A DNA stretch of 64,000 nt from Thalassobacillus devorans MSP14 (GTDB lineage Bacteria > Bacillota > Bacilli > Bacillales > Halobacillaceae), in the NCBI RefSeq assembly GCF_000496835.1, contig NZ_KI543237.1, forward strand, positions 390,364 through 454,363, read 5' to 3'. The position numbers and the translations under genes were made by a program. The first letter of the stretch is position 1. Every line of letters starts with the position of its first letter. Positions 8,606 through 16,958 of this stretch are shown here, in pieces. The notes under the pieces are model-generated. The model searched no databases and was not told the origin of the DNA. It was given only the letters and a program-made list of their open reading frames with translations.

Positions 8606-10288
8606 TTATAACGTATTTTCAGATTTAACCCCGAAAAACTTATAGGACACGAACATGACAATTGCAATCAAGCCTACCTGAATCATCCCGTACGCCGCAG
8701 CCTGTCCCAGATTGAACATCCTTAATTGGTTCATGATTTCAATTGAGATAGGCCGGTTGTCGATTGTATATAACAAAACAGATGTTGGAAACTCACCTAC
8801 CGCCTGGACAAATGCAAGTAAAGTACCACTCAATACACCGGGCATGATAATAGGCAACACGACTCTCCGAAATGTATATAACCATTTGGCACCCAGATTT
8901 TGAGCAGCTTCTTCTATCGAATCGTCCATTTGTTCTAACACGGCATTCGTCGATCGTACTACTAAAGGGATGAATCTAACGAAATAGGCTAATGGGAGAA
9001 TCCAATAGGTGCCTACCAGAACTTTTCCAAAAGAAAATGGTGAAGGCTGATTGAATGCCAGAATCAAATTCATCCCTACAACTGTCGCAGGTAAAGCCCA
9101 AGGAATCATTACTAGAATATCTAATAGATTTTTGCCGATAAACTTTCTTTTCACTAATGCATAAGAAGTAATCATTCCGAAAATAAAACATCCTAAGCAG
9201 GCGACAAACGCCATAAACAAACTGTTTCTGACCGGATCCCAAATATTTGGATCTTCAAATAATAACCGGAAGTTTTCAAGGTTGAATGCAGTCGGATATG
9301 TCTGCCATGTCCAGGATCCTTCAGGAACTAAAGACAATATCGCCAAAGTCGCATGGGGAAGCAGTAAAATGATCATCGCGATAATACCGATGGTAACCAT
9401 CGTCCATTTTATTAACGGATGACTTACTTCACTTCGATGCGCACCCAATCCTTTTGTCCCCATGCGGTAATCTTTGCGGTTTTGAAACCATCTCATAAAT
9501 AATAGGAAAGATATCGAAACGACTGACAAAATGACGGACTGAGTTGCAGCCATTTCTAAGTTTCCGTTGATTTTAGAAAAATAGATTTGCAGGCTCAACA
9601 CTCGGTACCCGCCCGCTAACAGGAACGGCGCACTGAAGGAGGCCATCGATACCATGAAAACAAGCAGTGAAGCAGCTACCAATGCCGGTGTCAATAAAGG
9701 GAAAGTGACTTTCCAGAATACCCCCAAACGGTTCGATCCTAAATTCGCAGCTGCTTCCTCCAGGGAAGAGTCCACATTATTCAAGGCAGATGAGACAGTC
9801 ATATAAAAATAGGGGTACATGGTATAAGCGTGAACTAATAATATCCCGGAAACCCCTCCAAGTGTAAATGGGACTTCCTCAAGTCCAAATAAATCTTTGA
9901 TCATATTCGGGACTAATCCGGCTTCCCCATAAAGGAACATGAATGCCATGACACCTACTAAGGAAGGAAGGACAATCGGCATGATAGCAACTCCTGAGAA
10001 GAAAGAGCGCCCCGGAAAGTCGTAACGATTAAAAATGAAGGCCAGGGGAACGCCAATCAGTGCACTGAATAGTACCGATAACACAGAGATATAAACGGAG
10101 TTCCATAACGCCTCCAGGTTCGCATGTGCCTTAGGGCCAAAAAAGTCAATATAATTCTGAAAGGTAAAGATGCCTTCCTGTCTAAAACTTTCTAACATAG
10201 TCTCAAAGGATGGGTATAGAACGTATCCAGTCAAAACAATGACGATCGGAATGAGCAACAGAATGGTTTTTCTTTTTTCCGCATTCAT
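8606..10288 (-). CDS. ABC importer permease, two fused permease domains (FbpB type)
   Basis: 560 residues with about 12 membrane segments in two homologous halves. Each half carries an EAA loop that docks on the ATPase: EEAAANLGSNRLGVFWKVTFP and EEAAQNLGAKWLYTFRRVVLP. Fused permeases of this form occur in ferric-iron and 2-aminoethylphosphonate type importers. It lies between the ATPase gene (7-base gap upstream) and the lyase gene (15-base gap downstream), so one message is likely. Substrate class cannot be fixed from the sequence. Confidence 0.92.
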   Translation of the reverse strand: MNAEKRKTILLLIPIVIVLTGYVLYPSFETMLESFRQEGIFTFQNYIDFFGPKAHANLEALWNSVYISVLSVLFSALIGVPLAFIFNRYDFPGRSFFSGVAIMPIVLPSLVGVMAFMFLYGEAGLVPNMIKDLFGLEEVPFTLGGVSGILLVHAYTMYPYFYMTVSSALNNVDSSLEEAAANLGSNRLGVFWKVTFPLLTPALVAASLLVFMVSMASFSAPFLLAGGYRVLSLQIYFSKINGNLEMAATQSVILSVVSISFLLFMRWFQNRKDYRMGTKGLGAHRSEVSHPLIKWTMVTIGIIAMIILLLPHATLAILSLVPEGSWTWQTYPTAFNLENFRLLFEDPNIWDPVRNSLFMAFVACLGCFIFGMITSYALVKRKFIGKNLLDILVMIPWALPATVVGMNLILAFNQPSPFSFGKVLVGTYWILPLAYFVRFIPLVVRSTNAVLEQMDDSIEEAAQNLGAKWLYTFRRVVLPIIMPGVLSGTLLAFVQAVGEFPTSVLLYTIDNRPISIEIMNQLRMFNLGQAAAYGMIQVGLIAIVMFVSYKFFGVKSENTL

Positions 10289-10295
10289 CGATCAA

Positions 10296-11393
10296 TCACC
10301 TCTTCACCTTTGGAACGATTCGAATTTGTTCAGAAGGCAATCTCACATAAACTTCTTCACCTTCATTCAAATATGTGCTCGGTCCCCGATTAAGGTCCGT
10401 TGCTTTCAATGTGATATTTTCATTCAACTCAATAAATGTGTGAACAGCTTCTCCTGTAAATTGGACCATTTTCACTTTACCTTGAATGGTATTCTCATTT
10501 TCAGAAACAGTTTTTTTAACATCAATTGCTTCAGGGCGGATCGACATTCTTAATTGATCATTCTCCTGGCAGGCTGCTATTTGTTTAGGTGTATTATCCA
10601 CATAAATATTTGTATCCAAACTGGAATTAAAGAACCGTAACTTTTCGGGCTCATCACTTTCTAATTCCACATCGAAAAGATTGGTTTCTCCAATAAATTC
10701 AGCGACAAAATCATTGACAGGCTGGTTATAAATTTCAGTGGGGCTTCCAATTTGTTGACATTTCCCAGCATTGAACACCGCAATTCGATCACTCATGGAT
10801 AAAGCCTCTACCTGATCGTGGGTGACATAAACGGTGGTAATGCCATACTCTCTTTGGAGCCTCAAAATTTCATTTCTCATCTCATCTCTTAACCTTGCAT
10901 CCAGATTACTGAGCGGCTCATCCAATAAAAGAATGTCCGGCTCTATGACAAGGGCACGGGCCAATGCCACGCGTTGCTGCTGTCCGCCACTCAATTGACT
11001 GACTTGACGATCAATAAACTGTTTTAAATATACTTTTTCCAGAACATCTTCCACACGACGTTTAATTTCAGGCTTCTTTGTTTTTCTAACCTTAAGTCCA
11101 AAGGCTACATTTTCAAATACGGTCATATGAGGAAAAAGGGCATAGTTTTGAAACACCATGCCCGTATTCCTTTTTTCTGGGGAGACAGTTGTCATGTCCC
11201 TGTCATTGAATTTAACTTTTCCTTTTGATGGATAGTAAAACCCGGCAATGATTCTAAGCGTTGTAGTCTTCCCACAGCCGCTTGGTCCCAAAAAAGTGAA
11301 AAATTCACCTTCATTTATAATCAGATCTAATTCTTTTACTGCAGTAAAATCTCCAAATTTTTTCGTGATATTTGATAGATTCACAGATGACAT
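10296..11393 (-). CDS. ABC importer ATP-binding protein (FbpC/PotA type)
   Basis: The start is the ATG at 11393 (MSSVNLSNITKKFGD), nine bases after AGAGGAG; the open frame reaches 11666 but that extension overlaps the binding-protein gene and is not real. Walker A is GPSGCGKTT, the Q-loop is MVFQNYALFPHM, the signature is LSGGQQQR, Walker B is ILLLDEPLSNLD and the switch His is in VYVTHD. A C-terminal TOBE-like region (about 235-365) follows. It powers the importer of which the neighbours are the permease and binding protein. Confidence 0.93.
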   Translation of the reverse strand: MSSVNLSNITKKFGDFTAVKELDLIINEGEFFTFLGPSGCGKTTTLRIIAGFYYPSKGKVKFNDRDMTTVSPEKRNTGMVFQNYALFPHMTVFENVAFGLKVRKTKKPEIKRRVEDVLEKVYLKQFIDRQVSQLSGGQQQRVALARALVIEPDILLLDEPLSNLDARLRDEMRNEILRLQREYGITTVYVTHDQVEALSMSDRIAVFNAGKCQQIGSPTEIYNQPVNDFVAEFIGETNLFDVELESDEPEKLRFFNSSLDTNIYVDNTPKQIAACQENDQLRMSIRPEAIDVKKTVSENENTIQGKVKMVQFTGEAVHTFIELNENITLKATDLNRGPSTYLNEGEEVYVRLPSEQIRIVPKVKR

Positions 11394-11412
11394 GACGAAC
11401 AACTCCTCTGTG

Positions 11413-12528
11413 TTATTCTCCAGTTTCTTTTTCGCTATTTTTAATGTTCTGATCCCAGTACTCCATCCAGTCATCAGACTTTTCCTGGAAAACGGACCAA
11501 TCGATATCCATCGGTTTGATATCCGTATTTTTGATCCATTCCGGAAGTTCTTCCACATCGTTTCTGGTCGGGATACGATAAAATTTTTCAGCCAGCAGCT
11601 TAGCTGCTTCCTTAGTGTTAACGAACTCATAAAAAGCTTTTGCGGCTTCCGGATGAGGCGCCCCATCTACGATTGCGATGCCTTCAGTCAAAACAGGAGT
11701 ACCGCTTTCCGGTATGACATAGCTAAAAGGATAGCCTTTCTCTTCAGCAAGCATGACGGTATCAGGCATATTCCAAACAGAAACCGTTCCTACACCCTTA
11801 GCAACCTGGTTATACATTATTTCCGGGTTGGCTGCATACTCTTTTGTGTTTTCATCCAGTTTTTGCAACCATTCATAACCTGCTTCTGGACTCTTTGTTT
11901 CTTTATAATCACGGTAAATCATAGCAGAATAAATTGTTCGCATCGTACCAGACGCAAGCGGGTAACGGATGATGATTTCATCTTTCCATTTTGGATCTAC
12001 CAGATCGTCCCAGTCTTTTGGTGCTTCTTCTTTTGTAAGTTCTTTATTGTTATACAGGATTACCTCCGGTGTCTGGGAAGTACCAGTCCAGAACCAATCT
12101 TCATCATGATACATATCATCTAAAGCATCAGCGTAGGATGGTTTATATTTTTGCAAAAGCTCATCGTTCTTTGCTTCATCAAACATTACCTGTGGCGCTC
12201 CCCACCAAATATCAGCTTGTGTGTTATTTTTTTCAGAGCGGACACGGTCAAGAATTTCTTGAGAACCCATGTCAAGGAATTCCATGTCGACGTCATATTC
12301 TGCTTCGAATTGCTTTTCGAATTCCCCAAGAATATCTTTACCATGCGGAGAATAGACGACTACTTTATCTTCGAGTTCTTTCCCTTCAGAATTAGTAGAT
12401 TCCCCTCCTCCTTCACTGTCGCTGCCTCCTGATGCCTGCTTGTCATCTCCCGCCATACAACCGGCCAATAGGAATGACAATGATAATGCCAAAGCCAGTA
12501 TTATCATCCAACGTTTCTTGAATTTCAT
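11413..12528 (-). CDS. Extracellular solute-binding lipoprotein of the ABC importer
   Basis: 371 residues. A lipoprotein signal ends in the lipobox LLAGC, followed by an acidic Gly/Ser linker. The mature part starts VVVYSPHGKDILGEFEKQFEAEYD, typical of the AfuA/FutA iron- and phosphonate-type binding proteins (class II fold). Cys is lipid-anchored and the domain captures substrate outside the membrane. RBS GAGGGGG precedes the ATG. The strongly acidic mature N-terminus fits a halophile. The ligand is unknown; the operon enzymes point away from plain iron uptake. Confidence 0.9.
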   Translation of the reverse strand: MKFKKRWMIILALALSLSFLLAGCMAGDDKQASGGSDSEGGGESTNSEGKELEDKVVVYSPHGKDILGEFEKQFEAEYDVDMEFLDMGSQEILDRVRSEKNNTQADIWWGAPQVMFDEAKNDELLQKYKPSYADALDDMYHDEDWFWTGTSQTPEVILYNNKELTKEEAPKDWDDLVDPKWKDEIIIRYPLASGTMRTIYSAMIYRDYKETKSPEAGYEWLQKLDENTKEYAANPEIMYNQVAKGVGTVSVWNMPDTVMLAEEKGYPFSYVIPESGTPVLTEGIAIVDGAPHPEAAKAFYEFVNTKEAAKLLAEKFYRIPTRNDVEELPEWIKNTDIKPMDIDWSVFQEKSDDWMEYWDQNIKNSEKETGE

Positions 12529-12543
12529 ATAGGTACCCCCTCT

Positions 12544-13707
12544 TCAAATTTTAAAAATGGAATCATACTCTTTTAAAAACAATGCTACCGCTCCGATTAC
12601 ACCTGCTTCTTTTCCAAATGTGGAAGGAACTACTTTACATTTCTTAGGAGTAAACCGTTCTAGGATGTCATCTAACTGGTTCTTGAACTCACTGAATGCT
12701 CCGCTGACACCACCTCCTAAAATGACAATTTCAGGATCAAATAATGAAACATAATTAGCGATCCCTAATCCTAAGTTTTCAATAGCAGTTTCGACAACTT
12801 TCCTGGCATCTGGATCACCCGCCTTTACAAGTTCAAATGCTTCCTTTGCGGTGATTGTACGATTTTTGATTTTTGATAGTTTATTGCCAATCGATGATCC
12901 GCTTGCCACACTTTCCAGAAACCCATACCCTTCAAACACGGGATGATAGTGGTTTGCTAGTTCCCTGTCTGTTACCAGGTAGCCCATTTCGCCCGCACTG
13001 TAATTGCTGCCTCGATACAGCTGTCCATTAATGATAAGACCACTGCCGATCCCTGTTCCAATAGCAATATAAATAAGATTATCTTTTTGCTGACCGGCAC
13101 CAAGCCAGTGTTCACCAAGCACACTTGTATTGACATCATTTTCGATATAGATAGGAAAATTAAAATATTTTTCAGCATTTTCTCTTGCAGAAAAATATTT
13201 CCATTGCAAGGCAGGAGCATCGATAACTAACCCTTGGGTCACATCAGTCACGCCTGGCACTCCAATGCCCATTCCTAAAATATCCTGATCTCTTATATTC
13301 AGTTCTTTCATCATTTCAGCAACATCATTATGTAAGCGCTTAAATAAGCTGCGATTTAAAAAGTCCTGTGTAGGAAATTCCCGGGAAGCATACACACGAC
13401 CATCCAAATCTACTATTCCTGAAGCAACTTTCGTCCCCCCGATATCTACCCCTACAACATAGGCTGCTTTCGGGTTGAAGATGAGATTGACCGGCTTCCT
13501 TCCGCCGCTGAGGGAAGATTGACCAGGACCAGTTTCAGTAATCCAATTTTCTTTCAAAAGCTGATCTACAAGAAGTGATACCGTGGGCTTGCTAATATTG
13601 ACTTTTTTAGATATTTCTGACCGGGATATCGGAGCATGGTCTTTAATGCATGTTAAGACCAGCTGTTTATTCATATTTTTTATGTAAGCTGCATCGCCCT
13701 TCTGCAT
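12544..13707 (-). CDS. ROK-family transcriptional repressor
   Basis: 387 residues. An N-terminal winged helix-turn-helix (about 12-65, ISRSEISKKVNISKPTVSLLVDQLL) precedes a ROK kinase-like domain with the phosphate-binding VVGVDIGGTKVASGIVD, ENDVNTSVLGE and AIGTGIGSGLI motifs. The usual ROK zinc motif (CxCGxxGCxE) is absent: after SAGEMGYLV the chain runs into NHYHPVFEGYGFLES without cysteines. Family members repress sugar genes and release DNA on binding a sugar or sugar phosphate. It is first in the ABC/lyase operon, 15 bases before the binding protein, and divergent from the PIG-L gene. Operator-like palindromes lie before both transcripts. Confidence 0.92.
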   Translation of the reverse strand: MQKGDAAYIKNMNKQLVLTCIKDHAPISRSEISKKVNISKPTVSLLVDQLLKENWITETGPGQSSLSGGRKPVNLIFNPKAAYVVGVDIGGTKVASGIVDLDGRVYASREFPTQDFLNRSLFKRLHNDVAEMMKELNIRDQDILGMGIGVPGVTDVTQGLVIDAPALQWKYFSARENAEKYFNFPIYIENDVNTSVLGEHWLGAGQQKDNLIYIAIGTGIGSGLIINGQLYRGSNYSAGEMGYLVTDRELANHYHPVFEGYGFLESVASGSSIGNKLSKIKNRTITAKEAFELVKAGDPDARKVVETAIENLGLGIANYVSLFDPEIVILGGGVSGAFSEFKNQLDDILERFTPKKCKVVPSTFGKEAGVIGAVALFLKEYDSIFKI

Positions 13708-13740
13708 CGTTTGAGCCCCTTTTCCAAATAATAAAAGGTT

Positions 13741-13765
13741 TTAGTTAGTTAAGATTACTTACCAA
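13741..13765. promoter_or_regulatory. ROK-type operator before the repressor operon
   Basis: TTAGTTAG, a 9-base spacer, then CTTACCAA (6 of 8 matches to the perfect arm CTAACTAA). It lies 34 bases upstream of the repressor ATG and shares spacing and the left arm with the perfect site at 14035-14059. It probably mediates autorepression. Confidence 0.6.
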
Positions 13766-14024
13766 CCGGTTACCTTTATTTATAAATGATGGTAAATATA
13801 ATGTAAAATGGCAAAATCAGATAATTATTAGCTTAAAACATACTTTTTATATATTTTACTTCCATTTGCTTCCTTTATCTAAATTTTAGAAAATTTAAAC
13901 AGTTATGCTCACACCTGTACTATAATAAATTTAAACCTGATATATAAGCACTTTCATTGAAAGCACATCTTTTTTACTATAAAAATAGCCCAATAGTAAG
14001 TTCCATTTTATGGGTTATAACTAG

Positions 14025-14030
14025 TATAAT
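14025..14030 (+). promoter_or_regulatory. -10 element of the PIG-L gene
   Basis: A perfect TATAAT (14025-14030) lies 60 bases before the start codon, with no good -35 at 16-18 bases. Transcription would begin near 14037, inside the operator palindrome. The rest of the 382-base divergent gap (13708-14089) is AT-rich and shows no other gene. Confidence 0.55.
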
Positions 14031-14034
14031 TGAA

Positions 14035-14059
14035 TTAGTTAGGAACCTTAACTAACTAA
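14035..14059. promoter_or_regulatory. ROK-type operator before the PIG-L gene
   Basis: Perfect 8-base arms TTAGTTAG and CTAACTAA with a 9-base spacer. Size, 25-base span and outer TTAGTT...AACTAA resemble the XylR operator of Bacillus, also a ROK protein. It overlaps the expected transcription start, an ideal place for repression. Confidence 0.75.
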
Positions 14060-14062
14060 AAT

Positions 14063-14076
14063 TGAAAACGATTACA
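14063..14076. promoter_or_regulatory. CcpA cre site of the PIG-L gene
   Basis: TGAAAACGATTACA matches the cre consensus TGWAANCGNTNWCA at every position and lies directly before the ribosome binding site. Binding of CcpA here should block transcription when preferred sugars are present. Confidence 0.8.
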
Positions 14077-14089
14077 AAGGAGGATTCAT

Positions 14090-16615
14090 TTGAAAAAAGT
14101 AGCACAGTTACTGTTAAGTTTCGTATTGTTGCTCGCTGCATTTATCCCCGGAGTCAGTCGGGCAGAAGAAACTCCTGACCCTGCTTTAGACCTTTGGGAA
14201 GCCGTCGTACCATTGACTACAACTGTCAGTTTTATGAACACAGGAGCCCACCCGGACGATGAGCGAAGTCAGTTTTTAGCTTACCTGTCCAGAGGACTTG
14301 GTGTACAAACTTCCTTCCTTCTTTCTACACGAGGGCAAGGAGGTCAAAATGAGATTGGTCCGGAACTCGGCGACCCGCTCGGTATGATTCGGACTAGAGA
14401 ACTTCAAGCTTCCTCGAAAGTATTAGGAATCGATATCTTCTTCTTGAACCAAAGCTTCGACGATAGCGTAAAAGACTTTGGTTTTTCCAAATCACCTGAA
14501 GAAACCCTGCAAAAATGGGGAGAATCCCAAACCTACGAAAGACTTATCCGGTATATTCGTGAATTCAAACCGGATATCATCATGCCTTCCTTCCGTAACG
14601 TAGATACACAACACGGCCATCACCGCGCTATGAACTTATTGACGAAAAGAGCCTTTGAAGATGCAGCAGATCCTTCTGTGTTCCCAGAGCAGTTAGAAGA
14701 AGGACTGACGACATGGCAAATCAAAAAGCTATACTTGCCAGCAGAAACAGAAGAACAGACAACTACTACAATTGAAATTGGAATCAAAGATGAGAAATAT
14801 GACATGACATACCCTCAACTGGGAGAAAAAGCAAGATACCTGCATGAATCTCAAGGAATGGGCCGAGATGTGGGTGAGGGATCGGTAACAGTCAATCTTG
14901 AGCTCGTTGCATCTACTGTAGGTGACATTCCTGAACAAGAAGACAGTATTTTCACCGACCTGCCATATGATTTCAGTGACTTTGCAAAAAAGATGTCCAA
15001 GGGCGGAAATGCATATAAAAACAAGCTTGTCCGCTTACAAGATCAGTTGGAAAATGTAAAAGAAGCATACCCTTCTCATGAACAGGTGTTAGATAACGCA
15101 CAGCAAACACTGACAGACTTACGTAAACTCGAAGAAAAAATTTCTAAAGGAACACAACTTTCTGAAGAGTTGAAGACTACTTTGCTCCAGAAGTTGCAAG
15201 TCAAAGAGAAACAGCTGACAGAGACTATTTTCACTGCAGCTCAACTGGAAGTAGAAATTCAGGTAGAAGATTCTCAATTGACTGAGGCAGATCAAACAGG
15301 AGTAAATATTACTGTCTCAAACAACGGGATGGATTCCATCAAGGGATTAGATGGAGAATTGACTACCCCGGAAAATTGGGAGATTGAAGGAAATCCTGGC
15401 GCTATCAATCTTGAACCTGGTAAACAGCAGACTTTCAATTATAAAGTGACTGTACATGGAAATGACTTTTATGATGCCTATGACAAGCCAGCTATTTCAG
15501 CTGAACTAAGCTTTTCCACAGAAAAAACCGAAGTAGAAAAGGTTTTCTACCCGGATGAACGAGTAGCACTGCTTCCGAAAGTTTCTTTACAAGTCGATCC
15601 TGAAAACCTGGTGATCAATACAGCTGATGTGCGAGATAACATTCCAGTAGAAGTAACAATCGAAAAATTTGCTGAAGGGGAACTTGATACGGAAGTTGCA
15701 CTGCAATTACCGGAGAATTGGAGTTCTGAACCAGCATCAAAATCGGTGAGCTTTTCTGCTGATGAAAGTGAGAAAACAGTGACTTTCACACTGACGCCGC
15801 CACCATCTGTGGTAGAAGGTTCATTTACCATCACTCCTGAGGCTGAAATCAATGGGTCAGTGGTTAGTACATCCGTACAAACCATCCAATATCCACATAT
15901 CGGTACAGATTATTACTTGTATAATGCTAAAGTAGACGGGGTATCTTTCCCATTACACTACCCGGAAAACTTGAAAGTAGGCTATGTAGATAGTGGGTTT
16001 GATAAAGTTGCAGACCAGCTTTCTAATATCGGAATCGATATAACCAAACTTTCCGAGGAAGACTTAGCCAGCGGAAATCTCTCCCAATACGATACGATTG
16101 TCACTGGGATCAGAGCATATTTGTCCCGGGAAGATTTACTTGCAAACAATTCACGACTTTTGGAATACGTCAACCAGGGAGGTCATTTAGTAGTCCAGTA
16201 CAATAAACCATGGGATAACTGGAATTCAGACACAACAGCACCATACAAATTGGTCATCGGCCAGCCCTCTATTGAATGGCGTGTTACACATGAAGATGCA
16301 CCAATCACTGTCTTGAAACCTGAATCTCCTTTGTTCAACTACCCGAATACGATCAAACAATCTGATTGGGAGGGTTGGGTACAAGAACGCGGCCTATACT
16401 TTCCAATGGAATGGGCAGACGAATATGAAACATTCGTAAGTGTCGGTGATCCAGGAGAAGATGAATTCACAGGCGGCATTTTGAAAGCAGATTATGGCGA
16501 GGGAACCTATATCTATAGCAACCTGGTGTGGTACCGCCAGATTCAAAATCAGGTTCCTGGAGGATACCGTATCTTTACTAACCTGATCAGCCAGCCTTAC
16601 TACCAGGCAGAATAA
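14090..16615 (+). CDS. Secreted multidomain PIG-L family deacetylase
   Basis: 841 residues from a TTG start six bases after AAAGGAGG. A signal peptide ends near residue 25 (GVSRAEE). The PIG-L/LmbE domain (about 45-250) has the metal-binding AHPDDE at 53-58 and a downstream HGHHR near 173, the expected zinc ligands. Family members remove N-acetyl groups from GlcNAc-type sugars. Then follow a helical linker (about 300-380), two NEW3-like beta-sandwich domains (about 385-480 and 495-600) and a C-terminal alpha/beta domain of glutamine-amidotransferase-like layout (about 605-835, GGHLVVQYN). It is far larger than BshB-type cytosolic enzymes (about 230 residues) and acts outside the cell. ROK operator and cre lie upstream, so it is an induced catabolic enzyme. 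Confidence 0.9.
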   Translation: MKKVAQLLLSFVLLLAAFIPGVSRAEETPDPALDLWEAVVPLTTTVSFMNTGAHPDDERSQFLAYLSRGLGVQTSFLLSTRGQGGQNEIGPELGDPLGMIRTRELQASSKVLGIDIFFLNQSFDDSVKDFGFSKSPEETLQKWGESQTYERLIRYIREFKPDIIMPSFRNVDTQHGHHRAMNLLTKRAFEDAADPSVFPEQLEEGLTTWQIKKLYLPAETEEQTTTTIEIGIKDEKYDMTYPQLGEKARYLHESQGMGRDVGEGSVTVNLELVASTVGDIPEQEDSIFTDLPYDFSDFAKKMSKGGNAYKNKLVRLQDQLENVKEAYPSHEQVLDNAQQTLTDLRKLEEKISKGTQLSEELKTTLLQKLQVKEKQLTETIFTAAQLEVEIQVEDSQLTEADQTGVNITVSNNGMDSIKGLDGELTTPENWEIEGNPGAINLEPGKQQTFNYKVTVHGNDFYDAYDKPAISAELSFSTEKTEVEKVFYPDERVALLPKVSLQVDPENLVINTADVRDNIPVEVTIEKFAEGELDTEVALQLPENWSSEPASKSVSFSADESEKTVTFTLTPPPSVVEGSFTITPEAEINGSVVSTSVQTIQYPHIGTDYYLYNAKVDGVSFPLHYPENLKVGYVDSGFDKVADQLSNIGIDITKLSEEDLASGNLSQYDTIVTGIRAYLSREDLLANNSRLLEYVNQGGHLVVQYNKPWDNWNSDTTAPYKLVIGQPSIEWRVTHEDAPITVLKPESPLFNYPNTIKQSDWEGWVQERGLYFPMEWADEYETFVSVGDPGEDEFTGGILKADYGEGTYIYSNLVWYRQIQNQVPGGYRIFTNLISQPYYQAE

Positions 16616-16621
16616 TCATTA

Positions 16622-16658
16622 CACCCCGGGTCCTCCAATATCTGGAGGACCCGGGGTG
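16622..16658. terminator. CCCCGGG hairpin repeat acting as terminator
   Basis: CACCCCGGGTCCTCCA pairs perfectly with TGGAGGACCCGGGGTG around a 5-base loop. On the plus strand it is followed by TAATTTATTTTTT, just after the PIG-L stop. It also reads from the minus strand and so separates this gene from the small gene at 16688. Member of a dispersed family. Confidence 0.85.
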
Positions 16659-16687
16659 TAATTTATTTTTTATTTCTATTAGTTCTA

Positions 16688-16795
16688 TCAGGATAAAAAC
16701 AGTTGGTCCATGAGAACAAGAAAGCCGCCAAGATATCCCATGATAGCAACAACCGTTAAGAAGGCTATTCCTAATACTCTAAAGAGGCGTTCCAT
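16688..16795 (-). CDS. 35-residue single-pass membrane protein
   Basis: The minus strand encodes 35 residues, starting MERLFRVLGIAFLTVVAI and ending MDQLFLS. One hydrophobic helix (about residues 7-28) contains a GYLGG motif. The ATG at 16795 has GGGAG nine bases upstream, and a good sigma-A promoter lies at 16839-16868 with hairpin terminators on both sides, so this is an independent small transcription unit. I do not recognise a family. Roles of such proteins include modulating a membrane transporter or enzyme, but nothing here shows which. The coding call rests on promoter, RBS, hydrophobicity and flanking terminators. Confidence 0.65.
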   Translation of the reverse strand: MERLFRVLGIAFLTVVAIMGYLGGFLVLMDQLFLS

Positions 16796-16838
16796 TATGC
16801 TTGGCTCCCTTCTATTAATACATTGTAATTCAAACGTT

Positions 16839-16868
16839 ATATTAGTAATATTTCCGCAATATTGTCAA
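16839..16868 (-). promoter_or_regulatory. Sigma-A promoter of the small membrane protein gene
   Basis: The minus strand has TTGACA (16868-16863), 18 bases, then TAATAT (16844-16839). The spacer holds a short symmetric element AATATT-N5-AATATT (16849-16865 region) that could be an operator. About 44 bases separate the -10 from the ATG. Confidence 0.75.
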
Positions 16869-16899
16869 GTTAAACTCCATTCAGCATTGCTCAGAATAA

Positions 16900-16946
16900 A
16901 ATAAGACCCCGGGACATCCAGAAAATGGATGTCCCGGGGTCTTATT
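16900..16946. terminator. CCCCGGG hairpin repeat, terminator of the carbamoylase operon
   Basis: A 21-base perfect stem with arms starting AATAAGACCCCGGGACATCCA and a 5-base loop. T-rich tails occur on both strands. It lies 12 bases after the carbamoylase stop. Inner stem bases differ from the 16622 copy in a compensating way. Confidence 0.85.
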
Positions 16947-16958
16947 ATTAATTCATTA

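Noticed and set aside
11394-11666. N-terminal extension of the ABC ATPase frame up to 11666
   Set aside because: It overlaps the end of the solute-binding protein gene, lacks a ribosome binding site and has no family match; the ATG at 11393 with AGAGGAG is the start.
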